A program made the position numbers and the translations under genes. The notes beneath the pieces were generated by a model. That model was not told the origin of the DNA. It saw nothing but the letters and a program-made list of their open reading frames with translations, and made no database searches. A stretch of DNA of 32,841 bases, from the NCBI GenBank assembly GCA_039545355.1, contig BCJJ01000069.1:1-32841 (forward strand), given 5' to 3'. Below are positions 11,347-22,928 of the stretch, piece after piece (positions within the stretch are counted from its first letter, which is position 1; every line of letters begins with the position of its first letter). The DNA is from Trichosporon coremiiforme (lineage: Eukaryota > Basidiomycota > Tremellomycetes > Trichosporonales > Trichosporonaceae).

Positions 11347-11831
11347 AAGGATTCGACGTTCAATCCATTTATAGATTTAACCATCTTATTGTAGAGTGCA
11401 CGATATGCAGGGCGACACCGTTAGCAGTTATCCAGAAGAGGCGAAGACGTCCAGCCTGACGGAGCAGCTATCTCATTGCCTTCACCTCTCCTACAATCCT
11501 AGGTGAGCCAACTCCAACGCAGTGGTGTTCTATGTCTAGACTGACAGCATCACGCCCTTCCTTCGCCCATTGCACCCATCTCTACCCCATTAACCGACAA
11601 AGACACACATGTCTTAGGAGTCACACGACTGATCCGAGGAGAAGAATCTCGCTGCACACTCTTCCATAGCAGGCGAACTTTCGCCTGAGCGCTAACTGAT
11701 TCGTATGCGAGATGCGCGCTGCTGCCGACCGATGTATGCTAAAGCCGGATCGCATCGCCCTAAGGCAAGAGAACTACCATGCCATTGTACACTCGAAAGA
11801 AACACTCTAAACAAAATATGAAAAGAAGTGT
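11347..11831. other. Convergent 3' region between LYS1 and RPS28
   Basis: 485 bp between the facing stop codons of LYS1 and RPS28. It becomes more AT-rich toward 11800-11830. No open frame, tRNA box pair or repeat stands out; it should contain both 3' untranslated regions. Confidence 0.7.
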
Positions 11832-12676
11832 TTAGCGGAGGCGACTGTTCATGTTAGCGCTGCAAACGACAGTTGTACTCACCGAGCCTCACGCTCGGAC
11901 TCGAGGAGGGCGAGGATGTCGTTGACACGGACGGGGCCCTTGACGTTACGGATGATCGAACGCGAGGTGTCGTCCATGAACTCGACACGGACCTGGGTGA
12001 CACCACCACGCGAGCCGGTACGGCCGAGGACCTGTGGGTTAGCATTGACCCCGAAAGTCTTCTTCAACGTCGACAACGGCTGGGGGACTCGTTCTTGGAA
12101 GGTCCGAAACCGAAGAGACTGGACACGAAAGGCGACAAAGTTTTGATGGCAGATTTCGGCAGTCGAGCAGTCGACCATTTCGGCATAGGACGACATTGGC
12201 AGACGGCGAATGTGAAGACCGGTGCTGCAGTGACGAGAACACGGGCAAAGACGGGCGCAGCGGGACACGGACCAGTTCCGCACGAAAGAACGGCGAGCGC
12301 ATGACCTTCCCTCCACGCTAAGGTTCCATGTCCCAGCCCTGTCCAACTCGCATGCCCGCCGCTTGTTCACAGATTCTTCGTTTCTCCGCTGTTGCCTTTC
12401 GTGTCGTTCGCGCCGCGCATCATGCCGTCGCCGTTTCCGGTGTCGTCCTGCCGTTCGATCGTGCCGTCTGCCATTGCCATCTCTGTATCCCACTCCACCA
12501 TTCCAAGCCTTCTGCATCCCAATCTCCCTTCGTTCCATCCCTTCCCAGTCCACAAGCCGGTCGATTTCGAGTAAACGCACCTTGAGGACACGAGCGAGCT
12601 TAACGGGCTGCTTCGAGGCGGCGGACTCCTGTACTGTCAGCATGCTCCCCCGTACCACCACGCCCGTACCCACCAT
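11832..12676 (-). CDS. RPS28: 40S ribosomal protein S28 (eS28), four exons
   Basis: Component of the small ribosomal subunit near the mRNA exit channel. Minus-strand coding exons are 12676-12674 (the ATG alone), 12628-12581, 12031-11883 and 11844-11832, giving 70 aa. The protein reads [17 protein letters not shown], then [18 protein letters not shown], ending in ESEREARRLR, which is the near-invariant eS28 sequence. The first intron begins immediately after the initiator codon (45 nt, GTGGGT donor, CTGACAGTACAG acceptor). The second is 549 nt, far longer than most others here. The third (38 nt) leaves a terminal coding exon of 13 nt. The exon sizes sum to 213 nt and close in frame, and the family length (67-70 aa) matches. 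The gene is divergent from SMC5, start codons 333 bp apart. Only the one-codon first exon is open to alternatives; the core is unambiguous. Confidence 0.93.
12032..12580 (-). other. 549-nt intron 2 of RPS28
   Basis: Runs from a GTGCGT donor (minus strand, 12580) to an AACCCACAG acceptor (12032). Ribosomal-protein introns often host snoRNAs, but I find no convincing C box (RTGATGA) paired with a D box (CTGA) on the minus strand. An H/ACA RNA cannot be excluded by eye. One minus-strand open frame crosses much of it, continuous with the flanking exons, but its sequence is Arg-rich and unlike S28. Confidence 0.75.
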
Positions 12677-13009
12677 TTTTGTTGGTTGATGGATGGGACT
12701 TGGTCACAGGGCTCAAGTCAAGCAGGTAAGCACAATTTCGTCCCGGGATGCCGGAGTTATCTGGTGTGGCGTTTGCCATGTTCAACATTGCGGGATCAAA
12801 TGCAAAAATGTCGATCCTCGTATTTGCTTCCGCTGACGAGCCACGCGAGAAAGATGTGTGTGTCACGTGCTTCCAGGAAAACAGTCGTGCCTGATCCCTG
12901 AGTCCGGTCACTTCGTGTTGTGAACCGCGTCGCGTCCGTCTCCTGACATCACAATACCTGACTTCGAAGACGTTGACGACAACTCGCCACACCGTGTCAT
13001 TCGCACACC
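12677..13009. promoter_or_regulatory. RPS28/SMC5 divergent promoter
   Basis: 333 bp between divergent start codons, so both promoters must lie here or overlap. A CACGTG E-box is present at 12864-12869 (in TGTCACGTGCTTCC). No TATA box is obvious, in line with housekeeping genes. The partition between the two genes cannot be seen. Confidence 0.55.
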
Positions 13010-16000
13010 ATGCCTCCAGCTAACGGCAAGCGGAAAGCCGTCGTAGTTTCCGATAGCGAGGAGGAGGTTGAGCCGTCGAGTCAAGCGGCGTCTCAGTCAC
13101 CCGTTAAGCGACCACGCGTGCGGAGTTGCCGTGATGACTCGGAGATTGATGAGGAAGACGCTGCCACCCAGCGCCGCTCGAATCGCAGAAAGTCCAGCAG
13201 AGCAAACGGTTCCCAAGTGAACGGAGGGCCTGACAGCGACGAGGATGAAGATGAGGACGCCCTCCCGTCTGAAGAATACGGGCGCCCGGACCTGGACCGT
13301 GGAGACGATGGGTGAGTGATCGCTGCGTGCGGTGCAGCTTACACCAGCTACGTTGCAGGGTCGGTCGTTCGCATCAAGCTCAAGAACTTCATGACCTACG
13401 ACTTCGTAGAGTTTCATCCAGGGCCTCACCTCAACATGATCTTGGGTCCCAACGGAACAGGAAAGTCATCAATCGCCGCTGCCATTGCCATTGGACTCGC
13501 CTTTCCCCCGAAGATCATGGGGCGCGCGCACGACCTCAAGTCCTACGTCAAGCAAGGGTCAGAGGTGGCCGCGATCGAAATCGAGCTCAAGGGAAAGCGA
13601 GGGAAGCGCAACTCGGTCGTGCATCGAGAGTTCAGCCGAGTCGACGACAAGTCCAACTTTCATTTGAACGGTCGCTCCTGCACCAGGCGTGACATCCAGA
13701 AGCTCGTAATGGAGTATGGGGTGCAGGCCAATAATCTCTGGTTTGTTTGCGTGGTGTGCGTCAGTGCTGACAACAGCTCCTTCCTTCCTCAAGACAAGGT
13801 GTCCGATTTCGCGAAGATGAACCCTGTCACTGTCTTGCACGAGACCATGCGTGCTGCTGGTGACTCGCGTTTGACCAAATGGCACGCGGCCTTGGTGGAG
13901 AAGGGCAAGATCACGGAGTCCTACGACGATGACATTGCGAAGGATATCGCCTCAAGGGATCAGATTCAACGACAGGTCGACGAGCTTGCTCCTGATGTGG
14001 AGAACTACGAAGCACGAGCGGAGCTGGAGGAACAAGTAAGTACTTACATTGGGATCGTCAGCTGATCGATCAGCAAGAATGGAAGCATATCGTCAAGCTC
14101 GGCCTTGAGTTTGAACAAGCAAAGGAGATAAGAGCGGGAAAGAAGGAGGAGCTCGTAAAGGCGAAAAAGAAGCTGCGTGCTGTCGAATCGAGGCTGTCAC
14201 CTCTCCAGGACTTGTCAAAGGAGTTGCACACTCGGAGAGGCAAACGGGAGAAGAATTATCGCAAGGCAGAAGACGAGATTCGGGGTCTGCGAACCGCCAT
14301 TCGAGACGGTCGCGAGGCTGTTACTCGAGTCGAAACTGAGGCGAAAGGCATCAAAGACGAGATGCAGCGACTAAAGAGGGAAGAAAAGAGGCGACTGGAG
14401 AAGATCGCGACCCTGAAAGGTAGAAAGGAGCACCACGAGCGTGTACTTCTGGAACCGCAAGAGGATGTGAGGGACAAAGTCAAAGAGAAGCAGCAAGAGA
14501 GGGTGGGTACATATTGATCGATGGAGCTAACAATAAGGATGCTGTCCGTCAGCGCCTCCGGCCGGCCGAGGACGAGCTGGGAGAACTTCGACAACAGCGG
14601 GAAGATATGAACACGCGCGTTGCGAGACTCAACAGCGATATCGACTTACGTATTAAAAGGTTTGCCCTATTCCTTCCTTGCCGCTGACCATGCTAGGCAA
14701 AAGGACCTGTCGAACGTCCAAAACGTGAGGTTGCAGAAAGCCTTCCAGCTTGATCCATCCATCGAGTTCGCTTGCAACTGGATCAAAGCGCACGAGATGG
14801 AGTTTGAGGCGGAAGTCCACCTGCCACCAATGGTGTCGGTGAACGTGCCCAACCGCAATTATGCTTGGCAAGTCGAAATGTGTACTAGCATTGCACAGAG
14901 GAAGGTACGCGCGGAGGAATCGACTTCACTGACAACAGACGTTCATTTGCCAGAACAACCACGACTACCGGATGCTGTTGGCTCTGAATGACCGGGTAAT
15001 GACCACTAGTAACGGCCGTCAGCAGAAGGTCTCCTTGCATTTGGCTGTTGTGAACGTTACAGACGAGACGGTAAACCCTCCGCGACCATGCTCTCCGGAG
15101 GCTCTTGCCAGGCTGGGGTTCGACGGCTTCGCTATAGACTTTATCGAGGCGGAGCCCGCTGTGATCGCCTACCTCTGTCAAGCCGCCAGGCTTCACCAAT
15201 CAGTGCGTATGACAATCACTGCAAAGTTAACAACACAGGCCTTGACCTTGCGTCCCGGCAACGGCCTCGTCGCTGACCAAGTCACTGCCGCCAACATCAC
15301 ATCCTGGGCTACCCGGGATGAGTTCACCAAGGCTGGGCGCTCCGCATACGGACGCCGAGACTGGACATACACTTCCTCCCCTCCGGTTCAAGCAAAAGCG
15401 TTCAACCTCATTGGTACGTGACTTTCTTAGCGTGTCGCTGACTTGAAGTGGATACCGAGGCCATCAACGCAATCGTGGAGGAAATGGCGAATTTGAAGCG
15501 AGAACGCCAGGTGATGGAGCCTGAGATGAAAAAGTTGGAGGACAAGATGCAGGAGTGTCTGAAGACCAAGGAGGAGCTCAAGTCGGATTTCGTGAGTGGA
15601 CGGGCTTAACCGTGCTAACAGACAGGACCGCACCGGACGGGAACTGAAGGAGCTCCAAAATGAGATTCAGAAGTACGACAAGGCGCATTACGAGTTGCGT
15701 GAGTGTGCATATTGACTGGACTGAGACTGATGTTGCCAGATAAGTTGAACGATGAGATCAGCCGACTTGAGAACACTCCGTCATCCGAAACGAAGAAACT
15801 GGAGCTGTCGGAGAAGCTGAAGACTCTCGCCCGTCGTCGTTTCAACGCTCTGAAGACTCTGCAAGCAGCTTGTGATCCAGCCACTCCCCTCTTCAATCAG
15901 CTTGAGGCGGACGGATTCGGCGTCCGTCAGGCGGATGCAAACGCTCGTGTGGTCCAGGAGGTTGTGCTGACAGCCGAGGAGCGCCAAAAGGAGCACAAAG

Positions 16001-16893
16001 AAGTGGTGGACAAGAAAACTGAAGAATGGCAGAGTGTGAAGGACATGATGATGGGAAAAGCAGAGATCATCAAAGAGATGATGCAGGGTCGGGATGGGGA
16101 AGCCTTCAAAGACGACGTAGCATCTGTGAGCAACAATTCAGACGCACCGTTGCTGACAAAGCAGTCGACCTTGGAGCAGGTGCAAGCCGAGCTCGACGAG
16201 ATCGACGACAAGCTTGCTGTGTCGCTGAATGTCACTCGCGACGTCATTGAGCGCCACGAACGCCTTTCTGAACAGCTTGGACGAGTCAAGCACGCCGTCG
16301 ACAAGCAGCAGAGGGCGCGAGACCGCGCCCAGGCTGAAGTCACTGCGATTCTCGACCAGTTCAACCCAGCGCTTGACGCGCTCGTGTCCGAAACCAGCAA
16401 CAAGTTCTCAGAGGCCTTCCAGAAAATGGGTTGCAGTGGCGAAGTGCGCGTGAATCGGGTGGAGGGGAGGTACGACGAGTGGGGGATCGAGATCCTCGTT
16501 TCCTACCGCGACGACGAACCGCTTGCTGTCCTGACAGCGAACCGGCAGTCCGGAGGAGAGCGATCTCTCGCCACGGTCACGTACCTGATGTCCTTGACTG
16601 AGATGGCCCGCACGCCATTCTCGCTCGTCGATGAGATCAACCAAGGCATGGACAAGCGTGCCGAGCGCCGTGTTCACAACCAGATGGTGCAGGTGACGTG
16701 CTCGGAAAACGCCGGGCAGTACTTCCTGATCACGCCCAAGCTCCTCGAGGGCCTCAACTACAACCCTCGCATGCGCATCCTGCAGGTCAACAACGGTGTG
16801 CGACTCCCCGACTCGGCGGACAAGTCCAAGCGCTTTGGACGACTCAAGGCGTGTCTCGACAAGTACCGCGTCGCCCACGGCATTACAGCCTAG
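13010..16893 (+). CDS. SMC5: Structural maintenance of chromosomes protein 5
   Basis: ATPase arm of the Smc5/6 complex, acting in the nucleus in recombinational repair and replication-fork stability. Twelve exons are inferred: 13010-13311, 13348-13740, 13777-14035, 14074-14502, 14538-14659, 14697-14904, 14939-15202, 15239-15413, 15449-15591, 15626-15698, 15740-16125 and 16165-16893, giving 1160 aa. Residues 1-100 are an acidic/basic tail with NLS-like KRPRVR. YVAGSVVRIKLKNFMTYD starts the head domain, with Walker A GPNGTGKSS at 134-142 (Lys140). A long coiled coil follows, then the hinge around 570-680 (LGFDGFAIDF), then the second coiled coil. The ABC signature QSGGER is at 1046-1051 and Walker B FSLVDEINQGMD at about 1070-1081, the Smc5-specific form. 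All eleven introns are 34-41 nt. Three of them (13741-13776, 15203-15238, 16126-16164) are multiples of three without a stop, so their removal rests on splice signals and family alignment. Confidence 0.93.
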
Positions 16894-16970
16894 AATTCTC
16901 TCTAATCAATCTGTACAATATTGATGTTGTTTTCATGCAGGGTATCTGACCACATGTACTACAGTTTTAA

Positions 16971-19900
16971 CTAGGCTACGTCGACCGACACGCTCGGCGA
17001 GAAGCACACGGGCGGAGGGTGTGGGCGCTCCGCAATCTCCTCGGCCGCTGCGCGGAAGGTGAAGCTTCCCGATGCGAGAAGCACAGCACCGACGGTATGG
17101 GTGGCGCTCTCACCGGGTTCCAATACAGGCATGGCAGCGCCGAGGACGCCGTCAAACGCAATGCTCTTGGGAGCGGGCATGGGCGCAGCAGGGAGGGAGC
17201 TGATCCTCCTTGGTGTCGGGGCCGGGGGCTGGCTCCAGCTAGCGTCCGTGCTGCTCGTCGGCAGAGCCTCTAGTCGCACGTATGCACGCAGTTTACGTTC
17301 GAGGCGGTTGACAATGTTGATGCGGAGGTCCACAAAGTCCATGGCGTTGAAGGACGTCTTGCCGTCGCGCGCCTGGACGTCGAGGGAGATGCTGAGCTGG
17401 TCCTTGCGCAAAGCGTCCAGGTGTGCCGGATTGATGGGCTGGTCCCGGAGGGAGAGCTTGCCGCTGCGGAGACTGCTGGGCTCGCGCCACGAGATGTCGA
17501 TCAGATCGAGGAGCTTCTCGCGGTACCAGAACAGCTCGCGCTGGCGTTTCACCTGCTCCGGAGTCAACTTGGACTTCTCAACGACGTATTGCCGTCCCTC
17601 GGGTGTAGGGATTGGCCGCTCGTCATCGGATAACGTCTGACGCTGGATAGGGAGAACGAGCCGCTCAGTCGCGCCGGGCGGCACAAGACGCGTTACGATT
17701 AGGTCAGACGATGGTGACTCTGAGTCCGCATTTTGGGCAGACGGCGAAGCTGTCCGTTTGCTGCTCAGCGCCACCTCGAAGGGAACGCTGTAGACGTTGC
17801 GCACATTCAGACAGAACAGGACCATGTTGTCATCGTCCTGCGCCAGTGCACGGCGTAGTACCTCATCGCCAGACGTCCCGAAAGTGCTGCTCCGGGGAGT
17901 GCCGTTAGCGAGACGCTTCCGCAGCTTCTCCTGCGATTCAGAGGACGATCGGAGGCAGGCGATATCCATCGCGTGGGGCTCCAGCGTGTGGTAGACGGTG
18001 AACAGGACGGGGAACGTGATGCGACGGGTGTAGAAGACATTGGCGGGGTCTTCCGCCTCGCGGTTGATGAAGCCGTAGTCGATGCGAATCGAGCCGTCGG
18101 TGCATCCCACCTTGCCGAGAACCTCGATCTGCAGCGTCGTGCGACCACCAGGAGGAATGTGGACGTTCGAGTTCTTGTCCCACGTGAAAACCGGGCGTTG
18201 CGTGCAGTCGTTGTCGAGATCGTAAGCCTGCTGCGGCGTGATCTCCTCCGACATCATAGCCTGTGCTTCTCGGGACACGGAGTCATCGAACGACAGCTTG
18301 ATGAAGTCGACCGGCACCGACGAGCTGTTCTCCAACGTGATACGGATAACAGACTTCTCCCCGTCGAAAAGCATGACCGTGCCGTGGGACAGCGACGTCT
18401 TCTTGATCCACAACAGAGGCTGCTCCTCCACAACGTTGCACTCGAGCCATCGGTGTTCGTCTTCCTTGGCAGGTAACGGCGGTAATCCTCCGTCAGTCTG
18501 CGTGAACATAAACGACTTGCGGGCGTCGAGGCCACTCTGCTTCGTCTTAGCCGCTTCAACCTGAAGCCTACTCCTATGCTTCGAGTCGCGGCTTGCACCC
18601 GCACCGTCCACTACCGGCAGCAAGAACTCCGCGGACGATCCGTCCATCAGGCGAACGCTGACTCCCCGGATCTCCAGGGAGCCCGAATTCGGTGCCAAGC
18701 CAGTGACCCGTACAGTCTGCACAGAGGATGCAGGCAGTATGAGCGGCAGCGGGTTCGTGATGAAAGGAGCGCCGGCGGTCAGGAGAGACAGGTTTTGCAC
18801 CTCGAGGTCAAACGCAAACACGTTCTGGAGCGTCACGAAGACTTCAACTTGCTCATTGGCGACGAGGAGCGTCTTGCCGAGCTCCGGCGCCTTGACACGG
18901 GGATTGTAAAGGAACGGGTCCTTCTTTCCCTGCGCTGTAATCTCAGCGCGAGTGTGCTCCAGCGGCACTCGGTTTGAAGCCAGAGACGAGATCTCGACGC
19001 TGAGAACAACACGGTCGGGGAGCCACCAGGGCACCGTACCGTACTCGATGGCACGTCTCCGCATTGTTGAAAGCGCCTTTGGATAGAGCTTGGACAGGTG
19101 GCCCTGACTCGCGGGGGAGAGGTAGGCGTACAGAGAATGCAGCGTCGACACACAAAGACGGACAGCAGATTGGTGATCAGGCAGAGCTTCAGAGACAGCG
19201 ATAGCCTCCTTCATGATCTCAACTTGGAGCTCTGGCCAGCCAAAGTGAGTCGGCCGGAGCTCCTTTGCAGCTTGAAGGACAGGCTCCGGTTGCTCGTCGG
19301 TGAAGGACAGTAGGTCGATTCCGAAAACCGCACACACGCGCTCGATGAGCGCCATGACGCCTGCGTTCCCATCGGTGGACTCCTTCCGCCGGATTGTCAC
19401 GGCCTGGTTCACGCTGGAGCCGGGCATCTCCGTCGGCGACATGACGGCACCAGTCTGTTGGTCTCTGTGCTCCTCGCGCCCCTCCACCACCGCCATGGCC
19501 AGGAGCTTGACAATCTCACGAGTCGCCGCAGCCTCTTTACGCTCCAGCTCCAGCCATCGCGCAATCCAGACGACCTCAACAAATACAGCGAGTTGGTCGG
19601 CAGCCGTCATCGCTCTTCGGAAGGGGCCAATGGCGACCTGAGCGTGGCCAAAGATGGTCTGCCGTGAGATCTCGGACCGCGATGCGAGGTCAACCAAGTT
19701 CAGCCGACGGTTGCGGGACTTTGCCGGGTCGCTAGGGTCATTGAGGAGCGCAGGGAAGGTTCTAGGCAGGGTATTCGACACTAAGGCGGAGGACGCGATA
19801 GATCCCCAGCCTCCTGCTGCGAAAATCATGAGCACGAATCGACTGATGCGGAGGCACATTGACGCGTAAAGCCATGCCAGGAGACCTTCCCCTGTTCCGA

Positions 19901-21427
19901 CGTTGGAGAGGTTGAGGTGGGGCGTCTGCCCGCCACTTTGGCCGTTCGTCGCGGCATCCGGGAACGGGAGCGTAGCACGACTCAGGCAGGCGAGTGCTGA
20001 GAGGTAGTGCGACAAGATCTCCACTGGCACCGGGGAAGACGGGAATGGCGTCGACAGCGTTGAACCGTCGCGGCCCTCCCAGGCTTCGACGATGCCCGCC
20101 ACCGCGCGGCCCTCTCGGGCGAGAGCCTCCCAGAGCACGTCTCCCACAGCACGACACCGCTCCGCTCCATCTTCGTAGCACTTCAGGGCGTCGGAGTAAA
20201 GGCCTGTAACGAGGTACATGTCACCCAGCAGCTTGATGAGACGTCCTCCAGCGATTCCTGTCAGCGGCGCTGACGTGTACTTGGCCATGGCAGCATCCTT
20301 CCCGGAGTCCTTGTTAGAGGGAGAGGACGTTGCTGAGGACCGATGGAAAGGCGATGTCAGGCCCGCCGTCGAACGGCGGAACGGATTCGCCGACTGGGGT
20401 TGAGGAGCCGCGACAGGAGAGATCGCACTCGTCTGGATCGGAGGTGCAGATGGCGGTTGGACCGAGGCTGGCCGTCCTCCAGGTGTGAGAGCCCGAGAGA
20501 CCGGTTGGCTCATGTTGGCAGACGGCATCAGCGGCATCGAAGTCGAGCCTGGCAGGCTTCCGCTTCCCCGCGTGTCCACCTTGCTGGAGACCACAGGCGT
20601 GCTCGCCCCCGACGCCGACGCCGGGCCCAATGTTGACGACAGCGACGGAAGCAACGTTCCGGAGAGGGTGCTCAATCCTGATTGTGACTCCAGGGCGGCA
20701 GCCTGACAGTTAGCCTATGTCTCCCTGTGAGACTCACCAGTTCTCCCAACTCTCCGAACACTTCACCCACTACCTCTCCGAGCACGTCAGCCACAAAGTT
20801 GTCGCCACCGTCGAAAGGTGCGTAAGAGATAAGGGGGTCATTGCTCTGTTTCGACTTTCTAGAGTTCCGAGACGATCCCGGTATGGGCAACTGCGGCGGA
20901 ACGAGCATCAGACGCTTTACTAAAGGGAAGGCGGAAGTCGAGGGCATAAACGTCGCGAGAGTGCGATTGAACGCCTGCGCCCAAGCCGCCTCCTTCTCGT
21001 TCTGGTCCATATCCCTTCCATCGTCGTCTATACCAACTCCGATAATGACGAGAGGGAAGGCCGACATCCTGAGCAAGCTGAGGGGGTAAAGGTGCTTGGG
21101 TGGGGGCTGAGCTGGGAAGGACAGGTGGACGTGGTTGGCGCCGGCGACTCGGGCGATGTTCGTCCCCGATGCCGAAGGAAAGAAGCGCTCGCGGGCATCT
21201 GTTGCTCCCTTCTTGTGACCAAACTCTCGTGGCCGAACGAGCTCATCTCCGCGTAGAGACTGTCTGTTCCGGAACAGGGCGGACCAGTAGTCGAATACTG
21301 GTGTCGATAGGGCGACGGGGTTCGACGGCTGGGACTCGCGAGACGAGTGTACCGGAACGACGAGGATCTGGAGCCGCGCGAGAGCGATGGGATCTGAGAG
21401 CGGAGAGGACTCTCGCCCACCACTCAT
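16971..21427 (-). CDS. TRS120: TRAPPII complex subunit Trs120 (TRAPPC9-like)
   Basis: Subunit of the TRAPPII tethering complex, which activates Ypt31/32 (Rab11-type) GTPases at the late Golgi. Two exons on the minus strand, 21427-20738 and 20702-16971, joined across a 35-nt phase-0 intron, give 1473 aa; the yeast protein is about 1290. The N-terminus (PIALARLQILVVPV) is the conserved Trs120 opening. Residues 231-370, which start exactly at the exon junction, are a Ser/Pro/Thr-rich low-complexity linker. Conserved sequence resumes at about 382 (GGRLIKLLGDMYLVTGLYSDALKCYEDG), a TPR-like helical repeat. The second half is rich in beta-sandwich-like segments, as in the family. The 3' end converges on SMC5 with only 77 bp between stop codons. 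Family assignment is by recall of TRAPPC9 patterns. Confidence 0.88.
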
Positions 21428-22928
21428 CTTGGAAAGTTAAGTGTTCGTGACAAGACTCCGGTCATGATCGTGGCATGACATTGATCGGGAACCCAACCCT
21501 AGCGTGTCGGCTGCTCGCGTCGCGTGGCACTGAAACGCGTCGTCACTACGTGCCGATTTGCTCCCGGCCCTCCACCTCCACATACCCCCAGCTACAGAAT
21601 CATGTTGATCGCCGTGTTCAGAACAACGTCGTAGTGCGTACTGAGAGAGACACGCCGCGAATGCCCGCAAGACACCGCGCTCAAGCTCTGTGCGTGAGGA
21701 CTGCAGGCAGCATTGGATTTGAAGTCCCTGGAATCCACGAGACATGAGAAGTTAGCGGTATGCATTCCGGGGACCACCTTCAAGAGCCACCGTCTATCAG
21801 TACCGATCCTCGGCCTTCCGGACTTCTGGTACAGAGAGTCACGGCTCACTGTTGTCTTCCTCGCTCTCTTCCTCGCCAGATGACGCAGTTATAAGGGCAC
21901 TGCGATCAGCCATCTTGCGCCCAACACTTCATTCGTTTCATCGACCACCCCATATCAATTTGTGCCCATCGATCATAGCCGGGCAAGACCTTCCTCGTCG
22001 CCGTGCGGCTGGATGTGGTGGTGTTCAACGGACATACGCCCAGAAGAACGTACAAGCCAGGACTTGTTTGCACACGATCTTGCACATCAAGTGCTCGAAG
22101 TCTTCTGGCATCATTCCCCAGGTACAGGCTGAGACGAGCTGGGCTTTTTCCGCGCGATGCTGGTCAACGGTGCGACCCCTTCTTCGTTCGTTCGAGTCAT
22201 ATTATACCGCCTCTTCCTGTTGGACATGGCTGAGGGCTGACATAGCAAAGACAACTGGTTCCTGATGATAATCCCAACTGACGCAGTGCGGCTGTCACGG
22301 CCGTATCAACTCTTCAACTGATCACCCACCAAGATTCCATTAGACTGCAAGCATTCTGGCTTGCAACCCGCCGCCGGAGCTGCAAGAGCAAACGTTCCTA
22401 TCACCAAACAGAAGGGTCAACGACGTGGTGCGCGCATTGCGTCAACGCTACCGCTGACAAGATCTTCACATGCTTCATCGCCGAAACCCGTCATCTAAGC
22501 GAACCAGATCTGAAGCATGAGGAATCTGTGGAAGTGCTGACAAAGCTGCGGCATCAATTTGAAGTGAAGGATTCACGATGTCAGACACGAGGGCCCATCC
22601 CTAATGCAGAGGCTTGTTGCAGCTAATTCCGGCAGGGAAAGCTTGGCTAACCTGCCCTATGAGGAAAGTTACCCCGCATGCAGGTGGAGGTGGAGTGGAG
22701 GCGGAGCGGGTCCAGGTCGGCGATCGGCTGGCCAGCATGCTTGTTGTGCCGTAAGTCGAACTTCGGCACATTCTTCCCAGCCGTTCTGCTGTCAGGTGGT
22801 GTTGCTCAGAGACGCGCCCCCCATGCATCCTTAAAAGGACACTCTGTCCATCACCAATCTTCTCTTTCCGCTCCACAGATCTTCTTGATCTTCACCTTTG
22901 GCCGCCTCCACACGGAACAGTCCCAACA
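21428..22928. other. Spacer between divergent TRS120 and LtrA-family genes
   Basis: 1.5 kb upstream of both neighbouring genes. Open frames up to 137 codons (21852-22265, plus) carry no motif I recognise. A purine-rich run (GGTGGAGGTGGAGTGGAGG) lies near 22683-22701, about 230 bp before the LtrA start. No tRNA or repeat array was found. Confidence 0.6.

Noticed and set aside
14939..14953. Alternative SMC5 acceptor at TTGCCAG (14953)
   Set aside because: It is also in frame, but would delete TFICQ, which matches the conserved Smc5 hinge-proximal sequence, and the CTGACAACAG acceptor fits the local branch-site pattern better.
14998..15024. Possible extra SMC5 intron (GTAATG...GTCAG, 27 nt)
   Set aside because: Too short and with a weak donor and no CTRAC branch site; left as exon.
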